The position numbers and the translations under genes were made by a program. From positions 127,811,307 through 127,875,306 of the forward strand of contig CM054114.1 in the NCBI GenBank assembly GCA_028673005.1: a stretch of 64,000 bases of DNA, given 5' to 3'. The notes beneath the pieces are model-generated. The model saw only the letters and a program-made list of their open reading frames with translations. It was not told the origin of the DNA and ran no database searches. The stretch is from Tanypteryx hageni. Its lineage: Eukaryota > Arthropoda > Insecta > Odonata > Petaluridae. Every line of letters starts with the position of its first letter. Position 1 is the first letter of the stretch. Positions 11,601-22,280 of the stretch are shown here, piece after piece.

Positions 11601-14600
11601 TACTATTTATACACAACACCCATAAAGACCAGCAAAATATATCTATCTCAAACCGAAACAACTTCTGAAGCATCTAGCAGCAATGTAGGAAGAGCAAACA
11701 ATCCTTATAGCCTCCATTCATAGGAGGCAATTTTTTGTGTTTTTTCAATAGTATTTAATGAATATTATATTGTAATAATAGTTCAACTACGATACCGTAT
11801 CCGAGAAAAATTTTCAATACGATGCACTCGAAAGCGTCATGGATATAGCAGACGGCGAAAACATGCGTATCGAACGCCGCGGACGAAAAAATGCAAATTG
11901 ATAAATCGGTGAATTATGCCAGAGCGCTCTCCGGCAGAAAATCGACAGTTTAGTGGCATCCGACGAGGCCGTGCGATCATTTTAATTAGATACTCATTTA
12001 TTTACTGCCGAGAGCCCATCGGAAGCAATGATTAAAAATAAACAGTCGGATGTCATGTCGCGAGATGGGTATCGCGCGGGTAGGAAATTGCTGGACGTAA
12101 TCGACGACAGAATAAAATGACGATTTTTTAAGCAGACATGATTCGTTATGAAAAACAATCCATTTCAGAAATCATCATCTACGTCATTACCTAATTATCC
12201 AAGGCGTCGAGATGTTTTTTTAAACCCGCATCCAATTAATATATTACTAATCGAACTATCAATCAGCCGGAGATAATATAATATCTTATTCGAAAGAATA
12301 TTATTCCTGTTAGGTCGAAAAATATAATTAGAGCAATATTTTTGCTTGGAAACATTTTTAAAAAGTTAATTAATAATGAAAATATATGACAGATGCGAGT
12401 TAATTACAGAAGAACTTATATTAAATATGCTCTTATTATCAGGTAGAGAATAGTAATGACATAAAAACGTATTATAACGCCCTATCATGTTTATTTTATT
12501 ATAAATACAGTTTTAATAGAATTAAATTTAATCTAGATAAAATAAACTATTTTTAAAAGGATGCGCAGTAATTACTCACGTTTTTACAATAATAGATATC
12601 AGCTACGTTAGTTCTTTGTTCGCAAAGGTGAGTTTTATACGGTCGCTTAATCACTACGCGGCAAAAGTTTAAACCGGAGCACCTTTAGTTCGTGTGGTGT
12701 GCACAGGTGGAGCTAGTAGTTTCTCCGTAGTGCAGGTGGAATTAATATGGGCGTAGGAGCGATCAATCACTTGAAGGTAAATTGGCGGCAAGCAAGCTAA
12801 GTTAACCGGAATAAGGAAGGTGGTAGATCATTTCGTTGGCACGCCGGTATATGAAACGGCCCCTAAAATCGAGGCAATCGCTTATTTTTTCGTGTTTTGA
12901 CTTTGACGAATAGAGGAGAAAGACATTTTTCCCACTAACCAGACGGTAAACTTCTTCGTTCTACTTTCTCTCCTACCGCAGTTGACGTGAAATAAATTTT
13001 AATAAACCCAAACAGAGACGAAGAAGTAATTAATATTTATTTTCACAACATAAATAAGTAATCTTTATGTAACATTTAACCGAGCCGCGCAAACCGATTA
13101 GGATAGGTGTACATCGGCTGCGATTAATATGGCAACGACGCCTGCAGCTTACATTAGGTATCAAAACTCAGTAGCTCCTCGATGAGCGTTAATTAGAGAT
13201 CTCAGCTATTAAACCTTGACACTACGCTCAAATTGTCCAAATTATCCTTAACCTTACAAAGCGCCGACAGCACCTCGTTAGCTCGAGGTTACCTACAACG
13301 CTACTACCAGCAAACCCTGGAGTGACGTTATCTGTATAGTGACCTATTTTTTGACAAGTTGAAATAAAAGTAAGTCTATGAAATTTTGAATAGTTTGAAA
13401 AGCACATTTACAAATGTTATAATTTTCGTCGTTATTATTGTGCGTTAATAAAGTTATGCTACAGTACGTTACTATAAAACAAAGGTACAAAACCATTTAC
13501 AATCAATCTTCCCATCCTAAAATTATCATGCTATATTTTTATTATACTCGGATAAAATAATGGTTGCCAATTTTGTATTGTTAGTGGAATATCCCATCCC
13601 CATTATTCAATTTCTATCAGATGATTTAAAGTTAACACTGAAATAAATTTTTCAATCAACAATTTTTAGCTCACAGCTAACTCTAATCGATAAATTTTAT
13701 TTCAGAGTGACGACACCGCTGGAATTGGCAAAATAAGTATATTTCATTCCTAAACTAACATTTAAGTGCCCCTTTCTCCAACCATAGAATCTACTATATT
13801 TTCATGGACTGCGTCCTGCAATCAACGTCTCGAAAAGGTCAAACCGAACTCCATCAGTCAATTGAAAAAAATTAATTGCAGCGTGAAACTAAATTATTCA
13901 TCGTTTTCCCTTTAATCAGTTAATTTCATTGTCGCGTAACGAAGTCGCAATTCGGAAACTCGTTTAAGTTTCCCTGATCAACAGATAGATGGCGAACTTG
14001 TCGGTTTGTTGCTTTCCTTGAATAACAAAACACCGAGTGGTCAATTCCGGAGAATTGTTTTTCATTAATAGAAAACGCGAAAGGTTAAATTGATTGGTTT
14101 TCCGTATTTGAGTGACTATGATGACGTCAATTAATCTGTAATTGAATTACCGCGCCACCCACGAAACGAAATTTAATTTCAATTTTAATCGGCGTTGCGC
14201 ATTTTCTCAGAATAAGTACTCTAGGCCCACACAGCAGCCAGAATGGGAAGCGTTCTTTAAAAGCAAGTCGCCTGCAGATATCGGAGAAATTTGGATTTCA
14301 GGTATCTTAAATTGAAAAATTAAGAAAATTTTAATGCACTATAAGAATTCTATCTTGAAATAAAAGTAAAAATAAACAATATCTAAGGGAAAGATAAAAT
14401 CAGGTAACAAATAATCACGTTAATTATTCATAAATTCTAAATTTGTGACAAGCAGTCTTCTAAAAGTCCAAATGTCATCTTCAAATAGCTGTATGGCTTA
14501 TTGTTAGTTATGACAAGCATAAGCTATGTACATACCTTTCACGACTTTCAGACTTTTATGAGTGTTGATTACAAATTTGTTGTCTGATTAATTAGTCTGA

Positions 14601-15059
14601 TTATTTGATTTTGCCTTTTAATGGGTTTTAAAAGTTTAATTTTTCATTTTATCAATGAAATATGTTTGTTTGAGGAATACTAAAAACCAAATATTATTCA
14701 ATTCATAAAAATCAATTCCATTGAAGGGATTCTATCAAATTATATTTTAAACATTGAATTCGACTTCATGGAATTTCTTCAAATAGAAAGTCTTTTAGCC
14801 AAATACAACTTTCCTGAATACAAAAAATATGCCTACCATAAGGAAAAACAGACCGTTTTCGACTGAAAACCGTATAGGAAGGGTTGCGATCAAATGTCCA
14901 ATATAAAGATCTCTCTGCCAGTAATAATTTTTCTGAAGACAACTGTCCATGCTAGTAGTTAGTAAATATACATTTCTGAATAAATATTAAAATATTCATG
15001 AGAATCAAGCAAAGTCAAACTTAATGCTGATTAAAATAAAGTTATTTGATCATGTAAAG
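11601..15059. other. Long non-coding stretch of low repeat content
   Basis: No transposon ends, coding or RNA genes were recognised. Several sub-stretches (11810-12120, 12640-12900, 13920-14220) are less AT-rich and not visibly repetitive. The last holds a CRE palindrome TGACGTCA (14122-14129). These could be conserved non-coding DNA of a host gene, but a single sequence cannot show conservation. Confidence 0.4.
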
Positions 15060-15376
15060 CAGGGGTAGGAAACTTATAGCCCGCGGCCCCCGAGACTATT
15101 TTCTGCGGCATGCAAAGCTATGATGAAAAAGCGACCCGTTAAAATTTAACAGAAAAATTCATATTTTTACCAAATTACGATGATAAAAACTCTAATTTTT
15201 TAATGTTTACCCCAAAATCCTTATTTATACTTATAAGGTAGCTCAGAATCTCTAAGTAACTTCCGATTTAAATTCTAATCTGGCCCGCCAAAGCATTAGC
15301 AACATCCATTGCGGCCTGCCGAAGTATTTCCTATCACCAAAGCGGCACACCATGTAGAAAAGGTTGCCCACCCCTG
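15060..15376. mobile_element. hAT miniature inverted-repeat element, copy 1 (317 bp)
   Basis: Left end CAGGGGTAGGAAACTTA and right end (complement) CAGGGGTGGGCAACCTTTT are hAT-type termini. The GC-rich subterminal 'gcccgcggcc' and 'ctggcccgcc' blocks also match. The interior has no transposase. Flanking 8-mers atgtaaag and ctttacag agree at 5 of 8, a decayed target duplication at best. The element is homologous to 17927-18252 read in the opposite direction: its right-side 'taacttccgattt' matches the complement of 'atcggaagtta' there. Confidence 0.75.
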
Positions 15377-16957
15377 CTTTACAGGTTCTGTGAATTGTCA
15401 GGCAAATAATGCATTGAAAAACCTTTTTAAAACGTTCAACTTCATCCAGTTCTTCCAGCGTAAACCTAAATTCAATGCTAACGTAATTCAATTAATATTT
15501 CTTAAATGAGTAGGAAACCTATATTCAACATCTTCAAGTCAGTTCAATATTCCTCATCAGTATTTCTCATAAATTTTGTTGAAATCAAGGATGCATCTGC
15601 TTTAGTTGAAAATGGTGGCTTCAGCGCGAATGAAAATACTTGTAATATTGTACTTAGTAGTATTTTAGCAATAGTAATATATCACAGGACAATTTCTCGC
15701 AATTAAAATAGTTTTCGTGTTTTTATAAAAGTATGCGCACCATTCTTATGAAATATTCTGACTCATCTTTGAACAACGTTTATTTTTGCGGCTGATACAA
15801 TGTTTTTAGTTAAATTTTTAATTGAAGACTAGGGACCCATTGCAGTACTTACTGCAAACATTTTGGGAACTTAGGGTGAAGTGGCCCAATGCGATAGTTC
15901 CTATGACAAAATATTGTTACACAGGATGTTATTAGTTGAACCACTTTTATTGCCCCTGTCAAAATAATCATATTGTTCACACCATTCTATAACAAAAAAC
16001 ACAGCCCTACATGATATAGTTTAGCACCTACCGGTACACAACAGTTTTTGTTTTGTTCGCTATTTCTGAAGGTACAGCAAATCGTATGTTCTGTGATTTG
16101 TTTAATATCAAGTAATCACTATAAATGCACCGGCCACGCGTCAAAGATGTTACTTAATCATCAAAAGAAATTAATCACAAACATCATCAATATAGTAATT
16201 TGCTTTAAACTCCCCAATAAAATTTGCAAATGAAACGATATTTTCAATGTATCTTAATGTATGTTATGTATGTTAGTATGTTAGGTTTTCCATTATTACA
16301 ATGCATTGAAGTCGTTTCTGACTTTAAGTTTCTTCGCTAAGTGTTTCATTTGTTTTATATTTACACGAAACTTTTCATATAAATTTTTAATCAGTTATTG
16401 TCTTTGATGTGTTTGTTTCATTGTACACTTTATGCAAATGCACTTGAAAGCCAGACTCCAAAAATGCAAAAATCTGAGATCAACGATGCTAGCAACATTA
16501 GAAAACTTCTATTTGAATTGCTAGAAAATCGGAGAAAATCAAAACTTAAAATATGAGCAAACACTAATTAAACAACAGAATCGGCGGTAAGAATAATAAT
16601 CTTAATTTTTTTCTACGTGAAATGGTATAAATATCGAGTCAAAGTCTCTATCCTAAGCTATTTTAAAATGTTAAAGAATAAAGGTCTCCACATTCTAGCC
16701 GATTTCGTGTTAAACAAATGAAAAAACGAAAACTATCTTGGTATCCAACCCATGCCTTTCCGGGGGACGACTACTCATTTAGAACCTAGAAGAGTTCGCG
16801 CCGAGTATTCAGGCGAAAGATTTGTCGAAATGGAACAGACCATTCTCGGTTTATTTGCGTTCATACCGGAAGGTGATGACATCACTCGAGGCTTCAGACG
16901 CAGGCACGCAGAGACGCAGGAAGAGACACAGCGGTTATAATACGTATATTTGATTTT
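15377..16957. other. AT-rich non-coding stretch, nothing recognised
   Basis: No supported feature. The segment 16750-16940 is less AT-rich and open on plus (62 codons), but the product has no recognisable motif. Confidence 0.5.
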
Positions 16958-17052
16958 TGAAAAAGCCAGAGAAAAATTTTTTCTTGCCCGGGAATCGAAC
17001 CCCGTCAGGAGGAAGATCTGGGTCAAGGCAGAATTTTTCTCTGGCTTTTTCA
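16958..17052. repeat. 21-base perfect inverted repeat around a tRNA B-box-like core
   Basis: TGAAAAAGCCAGAGAAAAATT minus its last base starts at 16958, and its exact complement ends at 17052, giving 21 matching bases per arm with a 53-base interior. The interior on the minus strand contains GGTTCGATTCC (16991-17001), a perfect B-box-like motif, preceded by 'cccagatcttcctcctgac'. The whole would fold into a stable stem-loop. It may be a tiny MITE or a folded SINE fragment; I know no named family with this arrangement. Confidence 0.55.
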
Positions 17053-17574
17053 GAAATCCTAATGGTCAGCATGTGCCTATCTGCATACAAACTTCACCAA
17101 CGCTTTCATTTGTGTTTATCACACACCTCTCGAATGATCAGCGTCTTATTTTACTGGAACGTACATGAAAAGTCGACATTGTATTTTTTGAGTTTACCTC
17201 GAATGGAATCTCGAATCTGACGACGGATTCTAAGAAAATTCCATTCGCAAGAGTTTCTATGCCCAGCCTCGCCTTTGCAAAAAAAAGATAGCATGCAGAA
17301 GGTATGTCCATGTAAGCACGTCGCAATCTGACAGAATTCCCTCTCAAAGAAAATAAACCAGGAAGGATCAAATTAGATCCGACGTTTCCTTTAATATTAA
17401 CAAGACCTTCCTCTTGAAATATTAATTATATTAATTTAAAAAAAAGGACAGCTTACTTAAAGATGCCATTGGCTCAAAGTAAATATTCAAATGCGAATCC
17501 GTATAGTCTCGGATGGCTGGAGAGAAAAAAAATAAGCAGAAAGGGTTCCGCTTAGTTGATTAAAATTAACTTAC

Positions 17575-17717
17575 CGGCTCTGACTCGTACTTCCCGGCTC
17601 AGGATCACCCCGCCTAGGTTGGCGGCCCTGCAGCGGTAGACCGCAGAATGAACGTCGTCCCTGTAGTCCTCGGCTCGAAACGGGGGGAAGTAGAGGGTAC
17701 CGTTTGATAGCGGTTGC
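17575..17717 (-). CDS. Dscam-family immunoglobulin-domain exon (internal exon, 143 nt)
   Basis: On the minus strand a pyrimidine-rich acceptor (cttcctcccgtttcccag, 17718-17735) is followed by 143 bases and a GTAAGT donor (17569-17574). The first base completes a codon, 47 codons follow, and one base remains, so the upstream intron is phase 2 and the downstream intron phase 1. The translation includes LSNGTLYFPPFRAEDYR, VYRC and VILSREVRVRA. This is the hallmark second half of the first Ig domain of Dscam (insect and vertebrate versions read ..FPPFRAEDYRQEVHAQVY.C..., then ..SRDVHVRAV). VYRC supplies the second disulfide cysteine of the domain. Dscam proteins are single-pass neuronal and immune adhesion receptors with Ig and fibronectin domains. 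The exon is GC-richer than its flanks. Neighbouring exons are not recognised in the window, so introns must be long or the copy isolated. Which paralogue it is cannot be told. Confidence 0.88.
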
Positions 17718-17926
17718 CTGGGAAACGGGAGGAAGATAAATTGCCCTTAAGGAATGCATCACTCGGGAAACAATTCGAAATGTCTTTGTTTGACGGAATT
17801 AAATGCGTCTCCATAATGATCACGCGACTTTCATATCGAAAATCACAAATTGAGAACATTCTTAGTTATTTTTTCGATAAATCTCTTCGTTAACTGGCCT
17901 TTGAGGAAGACCAGATTCTTTTACTA

Positions 17927-18252
17927 CAGAGGTTGGCAAACCTTTTACTTGGTGGGCCGCATTAATAGTTGCAGCTTCTAATAGATGAAAATGCTTCGGC
18001 GGGCTACGTTAGGGTTCAGATCGGAAGTTATTTGAGGTAATACGAGGGATCCTGTTACTGAGAATCAAAAATAAATAATATAGTTATCCCCATAACGTCA
18101 CCGGAAATGGTTTTCCGGCCATAATTATAAGTTACAAATATGAAATTATCTGTAATTTATATTACGATTCGTTTTCATAATGGCATCGCGAGCCACATAA
18201 AATGCCCTCGCGGGCTACATTTGGCCCGCGGACTGTAGTTTGTCCACCCCTG
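17927..18252. mobile_element. hAT miniature inverted-repeat element, copy 2 (326 bp), with 8-base target duplication
   Basis: Ends are CAGAGGTTGGCAAACC on the left and, complemented, CAGGGGTGGACAAACTAC on the right, with subterminal 'gggccgcatt' and 'ggcccgcgg' blocks. Perfect 8-base direct repeats TTTTACTA flank it (17919-17926 and 18253-18260), the size made by hAT transposases. No transposase is present. It is the same family as 15060-15376, inserted in the opposite orientation. It sits about 200 bases upstream, in transcript sense, of the Dscam-like exon, so it is presumably intronic. Confidence 0.85.
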
Positions 18253-18260
18253 TTTTACTA

Positions 18261-19898
18261 GAAACAATCCGTGTTATATTTTCGAGTTATTTTCAATATT
18301 AGCACGTATTAGACGGAAAATAAAAAGAGCAAACACATCGTGATAGTCGAAGCAGAGCCGTCTGTGGCTCGAAAATATAAACTCCTCACCGAACGCAAAA
18401 CTGCGTGAGGCCTTTCTATGAGTGAAGAGCAAAAATAAAAAAATATCAACGGAGAGGAAAAGTACTCGATGCTGCCCTCGCATCTACCTGCAAAATTCAA
18501 AAAGAAAGAGACAATCGCACACACACGGGCATTGGTAGGCAATTTGAGAGGCGGTGCCAATTCAACGGATTCAATATTTACTGCCCAGAAGGGGGGGGGG
18601 AGAGAGAGAGAGAGAGAAACGCAGGTAGCCGAAATAGTTTCAATCGGAAAAAAACGCATGCATCGAACATGTAGAGTTGCTTTCATAAATGAAACCGAAC
18701 GCTGCCCGTTCCGAGTGCATGGGCGAAGGCGCATTAGTGTCGCAGGCGTGCGATAAAAATTTAAGCGAAAATGCGAGCGTATTCGCCGATTTCGCATGCG
18801 CTTCAATTGCGAGGAGACCAGGCGTCGTTCGCGTGTAATGATGTTATGTTCGCGGAGATTTTTCGTGCTTTTGAGAATTAAAAATAGTTTGAGACGGGAT
18901 ATATAGTAGTATAGATCTAAATCAGATAAATTTAAGAAAATGTCAATCGGAGTAAAAGTGAACCAGTCGGGAGTTGAATAAAATAAACGTGGACTGCCCA
19001 CAGAATCTTTGAAAAATACTAAATACTCTTCCAAGCTAAATATAATATCAATTTTTTCCGCCATATTAAAAAGACGTTTATTTTGCTGCATTTATAATCA
19101 AACTTTATTATATAAGAGAAAATGTAAACAAAAACTGCGAGCGATTTTTTGAAAATGCCGAATTCTATGTGAAGATAACACGGAACAAGTAAGATACCCT
19201 TGACAAAGCAGAAGGTGAAAGCACTTTTTCTTAGAATTTTTCAGTTTCCCTCCTAAGGGAACTTTTTCGATTTATTAAATTTGATTACTTTCCGGTCAGA
19301 AATTTAGAAGGAATTTGTTAATAACAATTGAATAAATATCTGAATTCATTCTTGCTTTTATTCTAAGCACGGAAACAAAAAATACGAAGATTTATGGAAA
19401 GTTTAATTATTTGGATTCTCCAAAGATCCTGGCTTGATAGCTAAGGATAATTCTTCACAGGCACTTCACAGCTGATATAAAAACTCCAAGAGAGAAAAAT
19501 AAAAAATTATGGTATTTACCCTGGAATGAAATCTGGATCTTTTGACGATGGTGCTATAGCAACTACTCGAGATATTAAGAATTGATATACCTACACCAAC
19601 ATAATCTACGTAATGCGTAACGGACATCAAGCGGAGGGGCCCACTAAGAAACACCAAAGTTACAAAATTTTACGTTCTGTTAATAAACAATCAAAAAAAT
19701 ACTAAATATTTACTTATCAAATATATAACTTGTAATTCTACTTATTTTCCTAAGAGGATTAAATGTCACTTTAGTATTGGTTGTTTATTTATCGTTTGTA
19801 ATCGATTATAATTTAACATCTCCAAATACTTTGTTTGTGTGTATTTCTGCCTAATAAGATTATTATAGCTATAACACCTTATACGCCAGAAACAAAAA
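18261..19898. other. Non-coding stretch with a long chance open frame
   Basis: A 260-codon frame is open on minus (18309-19091), but it runs through a GA microsatellite (giving SLSLSLPPP), has no domain I recognise, and shows no family-like motifs. I treat it as chance. Part of 18650-18840 is CpG-rich with a GCATGCGC palindrome near 18797. 19100-19898 is AT-rich without recognised features. Confidence 0.4.
18591..18616 (+). repeat. G10 run followed by (AG)n
   Basis: Ten G residues (18591-18600) run directly into a (AG)8 microsatellite. It is a simple repeat, prone to slippage and to non-B DNA. Confidence 0.9.
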
Positions 19899-20128
19899 GG
19901 AGGGAAACGCGGTGCCGGCATTAGCCTATTCTTTGCGAAGAGCACCAAGGGATCCAACTGTTTAACGTCGCTTCCGAAAGAGGGAGCGCTGACTTGCGCG
20001 GTCTCCTCAAATCACACAAGTAGAGGACGGGATGATCCCGGGTTGAAAAATCATACATCCGCCGGATTCGAACTTGGGCCCGCTGCGTGGAAGGCCAACG
20101 CTCTAACCACTCCACCACCGTCACTCTG
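19899..20128 (-). mobile_element. tRNA-derived SINE (head type 1), minus copy
   Basis: On the minus strand the 5' head begins near 20128 with 'ggtggtggagtggttagagc', an A-box-like tRNA segment, followed by 'aagttcgaatccggcgg', the B box. The body contains 'gtgatttgaggagaccgcgc', 'ctttcggaagcgacgttaa' and 'ggctaatgccggcaccg'. The same head and body occur at 58229-58460, and the body also at 21879-22185. It is transcribed by RNA polymerase III if active, and its mobility depends on an unidentified LINE. It ends at 'ttccctcct' near 19899 without an obvious tail. Confidence 0.8.
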
Positions 20129-20449
20129 AATATTAACTGAAATATGTAGTTTAATTGCCGCCTTGAAACCTTTAAACGCCGTAGCAATTGTTATTAGAAA
20201 AAGGAAATAAAAAGACATATAGCTTGTCAAAGAAAAAAAACAACATCCTCTAGGGATTTCTCTAAAATCAAGAATGAATAATGAGCATCTCGATCCATTA
20301 CCTCCAAACTTTCACACGAAGGCTTTATTTGATCTCGGCATTCAATAAAGACCACCAACCTTTCTGCGAGGTATGCGATCACCCGAAACTTCTAAATGTA
20401 ACTATTACGACTAACACGTTCCCAGAATAAGGAGCGCTTCTGAAAAACT

Positions 20450-21570
20450 TTAATGGGCGCCAAACGAGCGCAGAACGGCAGGGAAAACAGGAAGAAGAGA
20501 GAGCGGGAACACAGGAAGCCCGTAATGGTAGGTAGATGAAGGGTATGACCGAGGTCGGAGAAAGGGACTGGATAGGGAGGAGCTGGGTGAAAGGAAGTCG
20601 CCGATGGGGAAAAGGAAGAGAGTAGGAGGAAGGGAAGGGATGACGGGGGAGGAGTGAGTGAGGAAAAGAGAGAGGGGTAGGTGGAGGAGAGGGAGGATGG
20701 AGAGAGGGATGAAGTAGAGAGGGAGGAGGGGGATAGGGAGGAGGGGGATAGGGAGGAGGGGGATATGGAGGAGTGGGAGAGGAAGGAGGGGGAGAGAGAG
20801 AGAGAATAGGGTAATGGAGAGGAGAGGGGAAGAGAGAGTAGAGGTATAGAAATGGGAAGGATTAAGTGAAGGAGATAGAGAGGACAGCAAGTAGTGAATA
20901 TGAAAGGATAGAAAAGAAGAGGAAATGGAAAGAGAGGAAAATAAGGTGGGGTGAGGGAGAGAATGAAGGAGAAATAAAAATAGGAATGATATACGGGAGG
21001 AAGAGGAAGGGAGAGAAAAAGAGGAAAGAGAGTAAATAGGGGGAAAAGGCAAAGAGGAAAAGAGGGTGAGGATAATAAAATATAATGTAAAAACGGGGAA
21101 GAGTCAACAGATGGAGAAAGTGGAGGGAGAAAGGTTAGGTAAAGAATGGAGGGAGAGGAAAGTATGGAGAAGGAAGAGAGATAGAGTGACAAGGATAGAG
21201 ATGGTGGGAAATACGGAGAGGAAGGTGAAGGAAGAAGAGGAAGAGCAAACTGGAGGAGAGGAAATAGAGGAAAGAAAATTGAGGACAGGAGATAGGAGGA
21301 AGAGGAAGATAAGAAGGGAAGGTGGGTGAATGAGAGGGAAAGTAATTTTATGGACAAGGGGAGGGAAAGAAGGCAGAGAGAGAAACGGAGAGAAGAGAAG
21401 AGATAGTAGGGAGAGGAATAGGATGAATGAAGAAGAAAGAGGGGAAGGAGCTGATAGGATGGAGGTGGAAGAAGGGGGTCGAGTGGTGGACTGGAGGAGA
21501 ATGGATGAGGGGAGAAAAGCAACAAGGGAACGGGGAGAGGGAAGGGGGACGCGGAAAACAAAGCACCATC
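20450..21570 (+). repeat. 1.1-kb purine-rich (GA) tract
   Basis: The plus strand is nearly all G and A for about 1.1 kb, made of irregular 'gaggaaagagagag' modules. A 15-base tandem unit, ggataggGAggaggg-like, repeats three times at 20721-20773. The large S/P/L-rich open frames on minus (for example 20392-21561) come from this composition and are not genes. Such strand-asymmetric tracts can form triplex (H-) DNA. Confidence 0.85.
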
Positions 21571-21777
21571 GGTAGGAAAGGTAAGAAAACGTCACATGTG
21601 AATCCGGACACCACGCCAACATTTTCCGGCGGAGTTGTAGCGAGAGACTCTGACAACGGGGTTTTGTTTCCCAGCTCAACCAAGGATTGGGTATTAGTAG
21701 TAATTGATTTTTTAAAGTGAGTCGACAGCTATGATCATTCTGCACTGTCATCGACTGGCCATATGTACACACAGAAG

Positions 21778-22280
21778 GGAGGAGGGAATCCCAGTGCCGG
21801 CATTAGCCTACTCTTCACGAAAAGCACCAAGGGGCCAACTGCTTAACGTCCCTTCCGAAGGACGGAACGTTGAATTTGGGGTGCCGGTGGTGTAGTGGTT
21901 AGGACGCTGACTGCTACTCGCCTGCTGCTTGAAAAGGCAGCGGGTGCGAATCCTGCGCAAGTAGGATTTTTCTAAGGTCGCCCGGCCCTTGTTTGTGTGG
22001 TTTGAGGAGACCGCGCAAATTCTACGTCCTTCGGAAGGGACGTTAAGCCGTTGGGCCCCCTGGTGTTCTTCGTAAGAGCCGGGTTTCTCTCCTCCCTTCC
22101 CCGGATATTCATTGCACTACCTCTGAGATACCCTCCGTGCCTAGGACAGAGGCGAATCGGCTGGGCACTCACAATCAATCAATCAAACGTTGAATTTGCG
22201 CGGTCTCCTCAAACCGCACAAACAGGGTTCCGGGCGACCTCGGAGTAGTAGCCAGCGTCATAACCACTACACCAGCGGCG
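21778..22280 (-). mobile_element. tRNA-derived SINE (head type 2), minus, interrupted by another SINE
   Basis: The 3' part is at 21778-21878 (complement of 'ggctaatgccggcactggga') and the 5' part at 22186-22280, whose complement starts 'gccgctggtgtagtggttat'. Between them lies a complete plus-strand SINE. Compared with that inserted copy, this one lacks about 55 bases after 'ggctactactc', which removes the B box, so it is a defective copy. The body ('tttgaggagaccgcgcaaatt', 'ggaagggacgttaagc') is the same as in the other copies. Confidence 0.8.
21879..22185 (+). mobile_element. tRNA-derived SINE (head type 2), plus copy nested in another SINE
   Basis: A 307-base element begins 'gggtgccggtggtgtagtgg', with A-box-like TGGTGTAGTGGTTAGGACG and B-box-like GGTGCGAATCC. 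It continues with the shared body 'gtggtttgaggagaccgcgc', 'ccttcggaagggacgttaag', and ends in an (ATCA)n-type tail 'caatcaatcaatcaa'. It is flanked by 13-base direct repeats AACGTTGAATTTG (21866-21878 and 22186-22198), a classic LINE-mediated target duplication. The target is another copy of the same SINE in opposite orientation. This is the most complete copy here and shows the family's true 3' tail. Confidence 0.88.

Noticed and set aside
14122..14129. CRE palindrome TGACGTCA as a regulatory site
   Set aside because: An 8-base site occurs by chance in a window this size; mentioned only within the surrounding stretch.
18309..19091. 260-codon open frame on minus, just upstream of the Dscam exon in transcript sense
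   Set aside because: Tempting by length and strand, but it runs through a GA microsatellite, has no Ig or other motif, and does not resemble the expected preceding Dscam exon.
20392..21561. 389-codon open frame on minus across the purine tract
   Set aside because: Composition is almost only S, P, L and F, all frames stay open because G/A-only DNA yields few stops, and no motif is present.
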